36,358 nucleotides of DNA, from positions 1 through 36,358 of the forward strand of contig JANXOF010000091.1 in NCBI GenBank assembly GCA_025353725.1, read 5' to 3'. Under the pieces are notes generated by a model. It was not told the DNA's origin. It saw only the letters and a program-made list of their open reading frames with translations, and did not search any database. The position numbers and the translations under genes were made by a program. Below are positions 8,757 to 17,097 of this stretch, in pieces. Each line of letters opens with the position of its first letter. Position 1 is the first letter of the stretch. The stretch is from Polyangiaceae bacterium (lineage in GTDB: Bacteria; Myxococcota_A; Polyangia; Polyangiales; Polyangiaceae).

Positions 8757-10153
8757 ACGCTACTTCTTAGGTATTCGTTGCGCCATGATCCGCGTGTCCA
8801 ACGGATCCAGAGCAGAATCGAGGAGAGGGTGGTTTCGCCCACGAATCCGAGCCAGCCGCCGAGTGCGCCTAAACCCGCGCGTTCGCCTAAAAAGTACGCA
8901 GCGGTCGGAATGCATGTCCAGATGACGCCGATAGCGATGAGGGCCGCGACGCGCACGTCTTTCGCGCCGCGCAGTGAGCCTCGGAGGACGATGTTCACGG
9001 CGTCGAGAACTTGAAACAGGGCGGCGATCAGCAGTAACCGACGCGCGACGTTGATGACGGCTGGGTCCTCGGAGAAAAACGACGCGAGGCCTCCGCCGAA
9101 TCCGGCGAAAAGCAACCCGCAGAGCGCCATGAACGCGACGGCGACCTTGATGGCACTGCGTGCCACGGCGTCGGCTTCGGCGAGGTTTCGCCGACCGAGC
9201 GCCTGCCCGACCATCACGCTTGCCGATTCGCCCACAGCGACACCGGGTAAAAACGAGACGCGGATGACGCTAAAGGCGATTTGATGCGCGGCGATCTCGG
9301 CTTGCCCAATGCTGCCGAGAATCGCCGTAAAGGCCGTGAAAGCGACCATTTCGGCGCCAAATTGAAGGCCTGTAGGGACGCCAAGGTCGGCCACTTCGCG
9401 TGCGGCCTGGCGGAAGGTGAGCGGCCGGTGCGGAGGGACATCGCGCGATGTAATGTGGGCGACGCGCTCGGCTCGTGCGAGCAGCGTGAGCATCGCGAGG
9501 ACTTCGATCGTCTCGGTCGCCGCCGTGGCCCAGCCGGCGCCGCGGACGCCGACCGCCGAAAAGCCGAAGTGTCCATAGATAAGTCCCCACGCGAGTGCGG
9601 CGTTGAAGAGATTACCCGTGATTCCCACGACCATCGGCGTGCGACTGTCGCCTATCGCCTGCCTGTGTTGAATGAGACCCGCGAGCGCGCACGTTTGCGG
9701 CGCACCGAGCGTGACCGCTGCCAGAAAATCGCGTGCGAAGGGCACGATGGCGGGGTCTGTGCCGAGCGCGCGAAGGACATGGCTGACGTCGCGGCACGCC
9801 AGCATGATCACGACGCCAAGTGCGGCCCCGATGACGACACCGGCCCGCGCGTAGACAAACCCGTCGCGCGGGCGACCCTGCCCGATGGCGTGAGCTGTCC
9901 GCACTTTGACGCCGCGCTGGATGCCGAACACGACGGAGTAGCCAAGAAACATAAGCGTCGTCGCGATACCGACGCCGCCGAGCGCCCCCGGCCCGAGGCC
10001 GCCCACGAGCTTGGTATCGACAAGACCCATGGCCGTCTCGCCGAGCATCGCGGCCGCGATCGGCCACGCGAGTTGGATAAGCTCTCGCGTGGTCGAACTC
10101 TCGGGTCGGTCTTTTTGGCCCAACGTGACAAGCCCGCGTAGGGTACGCGGCAT
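8753..10153 (-). CDS. MATE family multidrug/toxin efflux transporter
   Basis: A roughly 466-residue inner-membrane protein with about 12 membrane helices and the two-bundle layout of MATE transporters: ELIQLAWPIAAAMLGETAMG and VDTKLVGGLGPGALGGVGIA at the start, and a second half opening with QAAREVADLGVPTGLQFGAE and GEIAAHQ-like (GQAEIAAHQIAFSVIRVSF) motifs. MATE proteins export cationic drugs or metabolites in exchange for Na+ or H+. The start is uncertain because the frame is open further upstream to 10336, across the lipoprotein gene on the other strand. The ATG at 10153 has TGAGG upstream and gives a normal family length. It shares bases with the ATG of the divergent lipoprotein. Confidence 0.88.
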   Translation of the reverse strand: MPRTLRGLVTLGQKDRPESSTTRELIQLAWPIAAAMLGETAMGLVDTKLVGGLGPGALGGVGIATTLMFLGYSVVFGIQRGVKVRTAHAIGQGRPRDGFVYARAGVVIGAALGVVIMLACRDVSHVLRALGTDPAIVPFARDFLAAVTLGAPQTCALAGLIQHRQAIGDSRTPMVVGITGNLFNAALAWGLIYGHFGFSAVGVRGAGWATAATETIEVLAMLTLLARAERVAHITSRDVPPHRPLTFRQAAREVADLGVPTGLQFGAEMVAFTAFTAILGSIGQAEIAAHQIAFSVIRVSFLPGVAVGESASVMVGQALGRRNLAEADAVARSAIKVAVAFMALCGLLFAGFGGGLASFFSEDPAVINVARRLLLIAALFQVLDAVNIVLRGSLRGAKDVRVAALIAIGVIWTCIPTAAYFLGERAGLGALGGWLGFVGETTLSSILLWIRWTRGSWRNEYLRSSV

Positions 10154-10349
10154 GCGTAACCTCATGCTTTCTACTGTTCTTGCCGTTTCGTCCGTTGCGA
10201 CTCTGTCACTCGTGGCGTGTGGTGGCGAGGCGACCGGCACGCCGACCGTTCCCACCGTTGAAATCCCCGAGGCTGGCCTTCCCGCGATGCCCTCGGCCCC
10301 AAGCGTGCCCGCCGTCGTCGACGCCGGCGCGGCCATGATGAAGAAGTAA
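10152..10349 (+). CDS. Small putative lipoprotein
   Basis: This 65-residue protein begins MRNLMLSTVLAVSSVATLSL and has the lipobox LVAC, so it should be lipidated on Cys23. The mature part is short, Pro/Ala/Val-rich and without a known domain, ending MMKK. A ribosome site (TAGGG, 10139-10143) lies 8 nt before the ATG. An alternative ATG at 10164 would give a shorter signal peptide. The start codon overlaps the probable start codon of the divergent MATE gene in the palindrome GCATGC. Function unknown. Confidence 0.65.
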   Translation: MRNLMLSTVLAVSSVATLSLVACGGEATGTPTVPTVEIPEAGLPAMPSAPSVPAVVDAGAAMMKK

Positions 10350-10366
10350 GTGTCTTCGCCGGGCGG

Positions 10367-10672
10367 TTACCCGTGAGGGTCGCCGCTCGGGCCTACCGTC
10401 GTGCCTGCGCTTCGGAAGACGAGGCCTGAGGGGGTGGTCCCGAACCACGGCGATGCGAGACCGCATTCAGTGCACACGAGCCGATACGTTTTCGCAGCGC
10501 CGTCGACAGCGAGCGCCATACCGAAGCCGTCGCGAGGGCAATAAGTTACATTCCCCGACCGGAAAGTCGCCCAAAGGCGAACGATTTGGGAGTGACTTAA
10601 ATGGGAGTGGGAGTGCGACTGTGAATGCTCGCTATCGGCGTGATCGGAGTCGGCAACGCCCTTCTCGCTCAT
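10367..10672 (-). CDS. Small His-rich protein with zinc-ribbon-like knuckles
   Basis: A 101-residue protein. The N-terminus is rich in His, Ser and Asp (DHADSEHSQSHSHSHLSHSQ), typical of metal-binding tails. The core has two cysteine knuckles, CPRDG and CTECG, about 25 residues apart, which fit a single zinc ribbon of the CxxD/CxxC kind. No enzyme motif is visible. It stands alone on the minus strand, between a lipoprotein and an SDR gene on the plus strand. A metal-binding or adaptor role is plausible but unproven. Confidence 0.6.
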   Translation of the reverse strand: MSEKGVADSDHADSEHSQSHSHSHLSHSQIVRLWATFRSGNVTYCPRDGFGMALAVDGAAKTYRLVCTECGLASPWFGTTPSGLVFRSAGTTVGPSGDPHG

Positions 10673-10785
10673 GGCTTCTCTATTCTACACGTGTTCTCGA
10701 GGCTTGCCACGCGCCATCGGACGTCGTCGAAGAAACGGATCGGTTGTGGCCCCGTCCGCGCGCGGTTTCGACTATACCCTGCGGC

Positions 10786-11535
10786 ATGAGCGCGACAGCT
10801 CGGAAGAGCCGCAGAGTCCTCGTGGTGGGTGCAACGGGTCGCCTGGGCGTAGCTATCGCTGAGGCCCTCGCAGACCGCGGTGACGAAGTCGTCCTGACGG
10901 CCCGCGACCCTAACAAACTCGAGGCGATCTCGGCCTCCCTCGCGCGGCCGAGCACGGGCTCGAAGCCCGCGGTTTTCGTGTGTGCAGACCTAACGCACCG
11001 CGATGCTGTCGAGCGCATCGTCGAGGGCCTTCGCGCGGCCGTTCCGCCGACCGCCGAGCGCGGGTCGATCGACGACATTGTGCTCGCGTGTGGTCCGTTC
11101 CCGCGGACGCCGTTTCAGGAGCTCCGCCGCGAAGATCTCGAGCGCACGTTCACGGTCCACGCCGTGGCGCCGCTGCTCTTGGTCCACGCGCTTGCAGGAG
11201 ACCTAGCGAAGGCGCAAGGCGCTATCGTCGGCCTCGGGGACGCGGGCACGACTCGGCCGTACGAGCACCATGTGGCTTATTTAACAGCGAAAGGTGCGGT
11301 TCGGACGGGGCTACGCGCGCTCGCAGTGGAGCTCGCGCCGGACGTCCGCGTGAACATTGTGGAGCTGGGAATTGTCGCCGACCCCGAGGCCGACGCAGAT
11401 CCGCTTCGCCAGCATCGCTTGGCCACGCGCTCGCAGCTCGGGCGCTTTGGCACGCCGCAAGAGGTGGTGCATGTTGTGCTTTCACTGCTCGACGCGACGT
11501 GGGCCACGGGCGAGACATGGGGCATCGGCAGCTAA
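10786..11535 (+). CDS. Short-chain dehydrogenase/reductase, pteridine-reductase-like
   Basis: The ATG at 10786 gives 249 residues of Rossmann-type SDR. The cofactor loop is VVGATGRLGVAIAEAL (G15, T17, G18, G21), followed by LTARDP, which suggests NADPH. The active-site pair is Y165 and K169 (YLTAKGA). The usual catalytic serine position appears to hold Asp152 (GLGDAGTTRP), which is the arrangement of pteridine reductases (PTR1/FolM), and the segment LRALAVELAPDVRVNIVELG also resembles that group. Reduction of biopterin or dihydrofolate by NADPH is the best guess, but SDRs are hard to assign by eye. The frame is open upstream to 10453, without coding character. The stop overlaps that of the convergent gene by 4 bp. 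Confidence 0.75.
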   Translation: MSATARKSRRVLVVGATGRLGVAIAEALADRGDEVVLTARDPNKLEAISASLARPSTGSKPAVFVCADLTHRDAVERIVEGLRAAVPPTAERGSIDDIVLACGPFPRTPFQELRREDLERTFTVHAVAPLLLVHALAGDLAKAQGAIVGLGDAGTTRPYEHHVAYLTAKGAVRTGLRALAVELAPDVRVNIVELGIVADPEADADPLRQHRLATRSQLGRFGTPQEVVHVVLSLLDATWATGETWGIGS

Positions 11536-13250
11536 CGCCGAAGCAGACGGACGCGGATGGTTCCGAGGCGCTCCGTAGCGGCGTAGCGGTCGTCTACCCA
11601 GCGATAAAGCGTTGGGCAATGGTCCGCGAAGTCTTTCTCGCCGTCCGCAGGGTGCCCGAACGGGGCATTGTCGAAGAACACGAACGCGGCAGGGGGCGTG
11701 ACCTCTGAAAGGGCGAGGATCGTCGCCTCGGCAGCGTCGCGATGGGCTTGAAGGGCGAGACGTTGTGCGGCATCGAGCCGAGCGCCAGGGCCTCCCTCGA
11801 GCGCTTGGTCGATGTTCAACTCAAAGTTGTAAATGAAGGGTGTGGCCGTGTGGCGCCGCGCGAGGAAGAGAAAGTAAGGGTCGAGACCGTACGTCTGGAT
11901 TCGGTCGCTCGGCTTCGTGTTCTCGGCGACGAATGCGGCCGCGCGGTGGAGATCCGCGATGCTGAAATCGCCCCATGGGAAACGAGCGAGGTACTCGGCG
12001 GAACTGCGTTTTTCCGCAGTACTGCCGACGGACGCCCAGTCGGAGCGGCCAGCCGCGCTCATGCGCGCGTCTTGTCGGCACTTTAGGCCCAACGCCGTGG
12101 CCGCTGCGGCAGTGAGGAGGGTGACGACGTCGGCTCGCGCGCGTCCGCGCCGAGCGAGCCCTGCGAGGATGACGAGCTGTGCGACGGACGTGCCGAGCGT
12201 CACCATGTGGAGGTGATACGGGAACGCTTTGCCTTGACCGACGAAGACGAGCATACCGCCTATCGGCAGCACCAGTGCGAGGAGCGAACGGCGTGGGAGG
12301 TCGAGAACAAAGTAAGCCGCGATAAATCCGCCGCTTGTCGCAAATGCCCAATCAATTTGTGGTGCGTTACCGTAGGCCCGATAGCAGCCCATAAACGAGC
12401 GATGCCAAATCGTATGGTGAAGAAGAGGGACTTTCGATAGGACTTGAATGGCGGACGAGGCATCTTCGTAAATGACAACGAAACTGAGCATGGCGACGAG
12501 CGACACGAGAGCTCCGACCGTGCTCGCGAGGAGAACGCGCGTCGTCGAGACGGCAAGGCTTGCGCGGTCAAAAAGAAGAACGAAAAGCTGAAGAACCGCG
12601 AAAACGACGCACGGAGGCTTGCCGAACCACGTCAAAGACGAGAGCGTGGCCGCGACTCCAAAAAGCCACGTCGCACGCGTGGGCGAGCGTGTGTCGTGAG
12701 CCGCGGCTTGAAGAGCGAGCGAGCCAAGAAGAAGCGCGGCGTAAAAACCCTCGCGCTGGTTCGCGTGCCACCAGCCGTAGCGTGCGAATTGGGACCCCAA
12801 GATAGCGACTCCGGCCATGGCCCACGCCACGCGCGCGACTTGGTGCTCGCGGAACGCGGCGCGCGCGCCGACCCAGCGCGGAAGCGTCGACGCCGCCGCC
12901 GCGTAGATGAGCACCACAAAGGAGGTGTCGACCACACGAAACGCGTGCCCGTCTTCGCCCGCGAGCGCCTGAATGAGAACGTTCCACGCGTGCGGGAGCG
13001 GCCCATTGATTTCGCGGAAGTCACGGTACGCTTTTTCTCCGTTGCGAAGCGCCCACGCCACGTAGTGGAAGATCCCCTGGTCGCGCCCAAGCACTGCGTA
13101 GGTGAGCGAAAATAGCGCGGAAAGTGTCGCCGCCACGCAACCCAGCGTGGCAAGTGCGGGCGCCACCGACATAAGGTGCCGCGCGAGCGTTCGAAGAAAG
13201 GCGCCTTTGCTTAGCGACGACACGGGTCTACGGACCAAGCGCGGGATCAC
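11532..13250 (-). CDS. GT-C-type membrane glycosyltransferase
   Basis: A 572-residue polytopic membrane protein. The first membrane helix is followed by an outer loop with GRDQGIFHYVAWALRNGEKA, then YRDFREINGPL. This is the acidic-motif loop of GT-C enzymes of the GT39/GT83 style, which take sugars from polyprenyl phosphates. About ten more helices follow, then a C-terminal extracytoplasmic domain (DRIQTYGLDPYFLFLARRHT onward). It is the last gene of a three-gene minus operon and its GTG start lies 23 bp inside the preceding lipoprotein gene, so translation is probably coupled. The acceptor glycan cannot be read from sequence; the neighbouring genes suggest surface polysaccharide or LPS. Confidence 0.75.
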   Translation of the reverse strand: MIPRLVRRPVSSLSKGAFLRTLARHLMSVAPALATLGCVAATLSALFSLTYAVLGRDQGIFHYVAWALRNGEKAYRDFREINGPLPHAWNVLIQALAGEDGHAFRVVDTSFVVLIYAAAASTLPRWVGARAAFREHQVARVAWAMAGVAILGSQFARYGWWHANQREGFYAALLLGSLALQAAAHDTRSPTRATWLFGVAATLSSLTWFGKPPCVVFAVLQLFVLLFDRASLAVSTTRVLLASTVGALVSLVAMLSFVVIYEDASSAIQVLSKVPLLHHTIWHRSFMGCYRAYGNAPQIDWAFATSGGFIAAYFVLDLPRRSLLALVLPIGGMLVFVGQGKAFPYHLHMVTLGTSVAQLVILAGLARRGRARADVVTLLTAAAATALGLKCRQDARMSAAGRSDWASVGSTAEKRSSAEYLARFPWGDFSIADLHRAAAFVAENTKPSDRIQTYGLDPYFLFLARRHTATPFIYNFELNIDQALEGGPGARLDAAQRLALQAHRDAAEATILALSEVTPPAAFVFFDNAPFGHPADGEKDFADHCPTLYRWVDDRYAATERLGTIRVRLLRR

Positions 13251-13815
13251 GCCATTCTAGACCCGTCACCACGACTACCCGGAGCGTTGGTGCGTCGGAC
13301 CAGTGAAAGGCCACGGCGGATACGGTAACGACAAGGTCTAGCCATCCGTCAGTGCGCTGCGAGCTGCTTGGCACGACCGTTTCGAGGCTCCAGTGGCCGT
13401 CCTCGACGGCGCCGCTTGAACCAAGGCGCCGCCCGTTGATGTAGAGCGTAACGACAGCCTTTGCGCGAATCACTTTCTCGTTGAGCCATCCCTTTACGCT
13501 AAGGCGCATTGGGCGCCGTTCATGACTCTTGAGGCGGACGTGACCGCGCTGGCCCATCCACCGGAACGCGTGGTGTCGAAAATCGTCGGGTGGGTCGTAT
13601 TCGACGTTCGAAAACCCTTCCTCGAAAAGCACATCCGCGCGAGACGCGACAGCTAGCGCGCGCGAAGCCCCAGCGTCGACGGCGACGGCTCGACCGAGCT
13701 GCTCGCGAGCATCGACCTCGCGTTGCATGTCTGCGCTCACGTTAGCCTTCGCGCAGCTCGGCAGGGGCAAGAGGAGGACGGCAACAAGATGCCAGCGGAG
13801 GCGAAAGCGCGTCAT
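13228..13815 (-). CDS. Lipoprotein with a jelly-roll-like domain, partner of GT-C enzymes
   Basis: This 195-residue protein has a lipoprotein signal (HLVAVLLLPLPSC, lipidation at Cys21). The mature part is beta-rich, with RWMGQRGHVRLKS, a conserved-looking LYINGRRLG turn and a final strand (LRVVVVTGLEW). The pattern RW...L...G...V.LxING...DG is also visible at the C-terminus of the large membrane protein at 30130-32457, so this looks like the same sugar-binding-like domain as a free lipoprotein. Its ATG overlaps the stop of the upstream GT-C gene by 4 bp, and the next gene starts inside it. This arrangement implies joint function with the two membrane enzymes. Function is inferred from context only. 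Confidence 0.6.
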   Translation of the reverse strand: MTRFRLRWHLVAVLLLPLPSCAKANVSADMQREVDAREQLGRAVAVDAGASRALAVASRADVLFEEGFSNVEYDPPDDFRHHAFRWMGQRGHVRLKSHERRPMRLSVKGWLNEKVIRAKAVVTLYINGRRLGSSGAVEDGHWSLETVVPSSSQRTDGWLDLVVTVSAVAFHWSDAPTLRVVVVTGLEWRDPALGP

Positions 13816-15878
13816 CGTCTCGGCTCCTCCAGGTCGACGACGACGAGCCCGCGGCTCGCGAATGCACGCCGGTGCCGGCTGTCCAGCGAGGTGAGATTAT
13901 CGAGAAAGTCGATGACGTACGGAGCGTGCGCTCGCCAAACTTCTTGCTCATCCGCGACCTCCTGCACCCAATAATCTCGACGGTAGTGATAACGAGAATA
14001 TCCGATGCTGACGTAAGCGAGGTAACGAATACCGAGCGACCGGAAGTACGTCTCCACCGCTTCGCTTCCCTGAAAGTACGGAATTCCTGGCTTTGTGCTC
14101 GAGTAGCCAGGCATGTCGAGATTCGAAATTTGATTTCGCGAAAAATCGAAGTGGTACGGCTCATCCAGCAAAACTCCAAGCTTTGCGCCGACGGGTACAG
14201 AGGCTTGCAGCTGCTGATAAAGCGACACTTCGGGCGGATCCGTATCGGGACCTCGCGGGAAGCTTGCGTTGAGCTGCTCGATGTTGCGTAGCGCGCGGGA
14301 GTAGAAGGTGAGAAGCTGGGGGCGAGACTCTGCCCACGTCGCCACCACGCCAACAAACGCCGTCGCAGCGACGAATGCGCAACGCGTGAAGCGCGTATCC
14401 CCGTTCCATTGCGTTGACGTAACGAGGATAACGGCCAGCGGTATCACGACGAGGAAACCGGCTGCGTAGCGACCTAGCGTCGACGAATCGCCCTGCGTAA
14501 GACCGTGTACCAGAGCGACGAAACCTGCCGCCGAGCCGATTAGAAAAGAGTGTGTTGGACGCCTAGAACTCGTGTCCTTTAGAAGGAGTGCGGCAAAGAG
14601 GAATACGCCAAGCAGTTTCACGGGAAGCCCGTCGAGCAGCGTGCCAAGCTCAAGGCCGAGTTCGCGCAGTATCGTCGACGACCCGCTTTGAAATTGCATC
14701 GCGGGATTGGCGGTGCCAGCCATGAGCGGATAGAAAAAAGTTCGATTGGATTGCCATGCCATCACGAACCACGGGCCGAGTGCCGCGAGTGTGAAAAGCG
14801 CAGCGAAGGCGGGTTCGACCCCTTGCGTTCGTGCGCGTGACTTGAGTGAGTCGCGAGAGGTTAGGAACTTCGATACGTACAAGGCGACCACCGTGACTGC
14901 CGAGACCACGATGTAGTTTTGGCGAAGTGTGCATGTTGCAGCCGCGACGCTGGCGAGGGGCAATGCGTTCTGCCACGGCCGTCGCTCGCGTTGGTCGAGC
15001 CAAACTGCCGTTCGAAAGAGTCCGAGAAAGAAAGCGACGCCGGAGTAGTAGCTCGCAGTGTTGATCGACAAATTCGGTAAGGAAAGCAGGAAAAACAGGG
15101 TGCCGAGGGCTACGAACCACGGAACTTTTCGGGCTTTTGAACGATATCCGACGATGAGCAGAGAGATCATGAGCAGGCATATGCTGCGATCAAACGTGTT
15201 TGCCTGGCTTGGTACAGCTCTTAGAGCAACGATCTCGAGGAAGAGTGTTTGACCTCCGAGAGCGGACAATCGGCGTAGGCTGAATGGCTCGATGACAGCA
15301 CCGGTGTCGAGCATTCGCCTCACAAACGACAAATAGGCAATGTCGTCGTCGTAAGGGTTTGTGTGGCTGTCTGCGATTCCCCCGAGGTAGTGGATGGCAA
15401 AGATACATCCGACAATCGCGCTCGCCACGGCGAGCCCGGGTTCGCTAAGGGCCGCGTGAGCGAGCTTTCGTACGCGTAGACTTACCGCTCTTCGCTCCAA
15501 AATAACGGCGCCGATGGCAAGTGCCAAGCCTGCTTCGACGACGACGAATGCAGCCGACCGATTCATCAAGGAAAATGAAGCGAGTAAGCCGCCGCACGCG
15601 CACACGGCAGACGCGCCCCACACCGTCCGCAAACCGAGGTCCACCCGATCCCTCCGGGCCACTGCGAAGCGCATGAGCGAGCCCCAACCCGCGAACGAGA
15701 CGACGACGAGCAGCGACCAAACCGCTGTCTCCCTAAGCGGGTTTCGACTCATCTTCGGAGCGACGTAAACGAACGAGCCTACGATCGCCGCAACCATCGC
15801 TCCAACCGTCGCGTGCCGCGCGACGTCGCGCTTCGGACCGCCGATACGCGTCGAACGGTCCACTCCGGTCAGTTGCAT
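13812..15878 (-). CDS. GT-C-type membrane glycosyltransferase
   Basis: A 688-residue polytopic membrane protein with about twelve helices. After the fourth or fifth helix comes a large outer loop with NPYDDDIAYLSFVRRMLDTG, whose acidic run is the likely catalytic or metal-binding motif of a GT-C fold enzyme. The C-terminal part of about 170 residues lies outside the membrane (ASVPVGAKLGVLLDEPYHFD, GSEAVETYFRSLGIRYLAYV) and is Tyr/Arg-rich near the end. It is the first gene of the three-gene minus operon and overlaps the following lipoprotein by ATGA. The 121 bp before the ADP-heptose operon on the other strand must hold both promoters. Sugar and acceptor are unknown. Confidence 0.72.
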   Translation of the reverse strand: MQLTGVDRSTRIGGPKRDVARHATVGAMVAAIVGSFVYVAPKMSRNPLRETAVWSLLVVVSFAGWGSLMRFAVARRDRVDLGLRTVWGASAVCACGGLLASFSLMNRSAAFVVVEAGLALAIGAVILERRAVSLRVRKLAHAALSEPGLAVASAIVGCIFAIHYLGGIADSHTNPYDDDIAYLSFVRRMLDTGAVIEPFSLRRLSALGGQTLFLEIVALRAVPSQANTFDRSICLLMISLLIVGYRSKARKVPWFVALGTLFFLLSLPNLSINTASYYSGVAFFLGLFRTAVWLDQRERRPWQNALPLASVAAATCTLRQNYIVVSAVTVVALYVSKFLTSRDSLKSRARTQGVEPAFAALFTLAALGPWFVMAWQSNRTFFYPLMAGTANPAMQFQSGSSTILRELGLELGTLLDGLPVKLLGVFLFAALLLKDTSSRRPTHSFLIGSAAGFVALVHGLTQGDSSTLGRYAAGFLVVIPLAVILVTSTQWNGDTRFTRCAFVAATAFVGVVATWAESRPQLLTFYSRALRNIEQLNASFPRGPDTDPPEVSLYQQLQASVPVGAKLGVLLDEPYHFDFSRNQISNLDMPGYSSTKPGIPYFQGSEAVETYFRSLGIRYLAYVSIGYSRYHYRRDYWVQEVADEQEVWRAHAPYVIDFLDNLTSLDSRHRRAFASRGLVVVDLEEPRR

Positions 15879-15999
15879 GGGCGCCTAGCTATCATGCGAT
15901 CGTTTGGGTGTCGACGTTCGCTCCGCCGTCCAGGAGCGCGCGCAGAGCGTTTTGCTCGTTCTTCGTCCTTGCGTCGACGTGCTAGCGTGGGGCTCGTCA

Positions 16000-17094
16000 A
16001 TGATTAGCCTCGATGCAGCATCTTGGATTGCCAGTGGGCTCCGCGACGGCGCCAGACTTCGAGCCACGATGGCGACGGACGAAACGACCGTCGCTGCCAT
16101 CGGGGCGGTCGCCGGCGCGCTGACCGAATGCCTCGGCGCTGGGGGAAAAGTTCTTCTCTTTGGGAACGGCGGGAGCGCCGCGGATGCCCAGCACATATCC
16201 GCCGAGCTCGTGGGTCGATTTACCGTCAACCGCAAGCCGCTGGCGGCTATCGCACTCACGGTCGACACCTCGGCCATTACTGCGATTGCAAACGACTTCG
16301 GATACGATCACGTGTTCGATCGACAGCTCCGCGCGCTTGGTCGGCCGGGCGACGTCGCGTTCGCGATCAGCACCAGCGGGAAATCAGAGAGCATCCTTCG
16401 CGCGGTTCGATCGGCGAGGGAATTGGGCATGAAGGTTGTCGGATTGACCGGCGCGGCGGGTGTCGATTTTGCAACTCTTTGTGACGCAGCAGTCGTCGTT
16501 CCGACCCGCGAGACCGCTCGGATTCAGGAGCTTCACATCGCGGTCGGCCATCTCGTCTGCATGATCGTCGAAGCCGACTTGTGTGGGCTCGCCCCACCCG
16601 TTCGCGCATGCCGACCGGGCTCGAAGGAGTCCACGCTCAACGACCTTTTGCCGCTACGAGAGCTCTATCGTACGCAAGGGCGCACGGTCGTCTGGACGAA
16701 TGGATGTTTCGATATCCTCCATGCTGGGCATGTCGAGAGCCTTACCGCCGCTCGACGGCTTGGTGACATTTTGGTCGTAGGAGTCAACGACGACGCCCAT
16801 GTTCGCCGCGTGAGGGGCCCGAGTCGACCGATTCACAGTCTTTCGCAGCGGGTGGCTGTTCTGAGCGCGCTGGAAGCTGTTGACCACGTGGTGGTGTTTG
16901 CGGAGGCGACTCCGGCAGCCGCGTTGGGCCTACTTAGGCCCGACGTTCACTGCAAAGGAGCGGACTATGCACCACCCCATGGCGCGCCTATTCCCGAGGC
17001 GGAGGTAGTGACTGCTTATGGCGGGCGTATCGAATTCTTGCCGATGGTCGAGGGACTCTCGACGTCTTCGATTGCGTCGCGACTCCGAGGCTAG
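16000..17094 (+). CDS. Fused sedoheptulose-7-phosphate isomerase (GmhA) and heptose-1-phosphate adenylyltransferase (HldC)
   Basis: A 364-residue two-domain enzyme. The N-terminal SIS domain is GmhA: FGNGGSAADAQHISAELVGR carries the zinc ligands and catalytic acid (H65, E69), STSGKSESI is the phosphate site, and IQELHI holds Q176 and H179. It converts sedoheptulose 7-phosphate to D-glycero-D-manno-heptose 7-phosphate. From about residue 220 comes a cytidylyltransferase-fold domain of the HldC/HldE-C type: TNGCFDILHAGH (HxGH at 241-244), CKGADY and GLSTSSI. It adenylates heptose 1-phosphate to ADP-heptose. These activities are the first and last of the four-step route and are normally separate proteins. 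The ATG at 16000 matches the usual GmhA N-terminus; the open frame to 15904 looks non-coding. gmhB starts 3 bp downstream. Confidence 0.92.
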   Translation: MISLDAASWIASGLRDGARLRATMATDETTVAAIGAVAGALTECLGAGGKVLLFGNGGSAADAQHISAELVGRFTVNRKPLAAIALTVDTSAITAIANDFGYDHVFDRQLRALGRPGDVAFAISTSGKSESILRAVRSARELGMKVVGLTGAAGVDFATLCDAAVVVPTRETARIQELHIAVGHLVCMIVEADLCGLAPPVRACRPGSKESTLNDLLPLRELYRTQGRTVVWTNGCFDILHAGHVESLTAARRLGDILVVGVNDDAHVRRVRGPSRPIHSLSQRVAVLSALEAVDHVVVFAEATPAAALGLLRPDVHCKGADYAPPHGAPIPEAEVVTAYGGRIEFLPMVEGLSTSSIASRLRG

Positions 17095-17097
17095 TTC

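Noticed and set aside
9281-10141. 286-codon plus-strand open frame opposite the MATE gene
   Set aside because: The charged, low-hydrophobicity peptide is the reverse image of membrane helices; the MATE motifs are on the minus strand.
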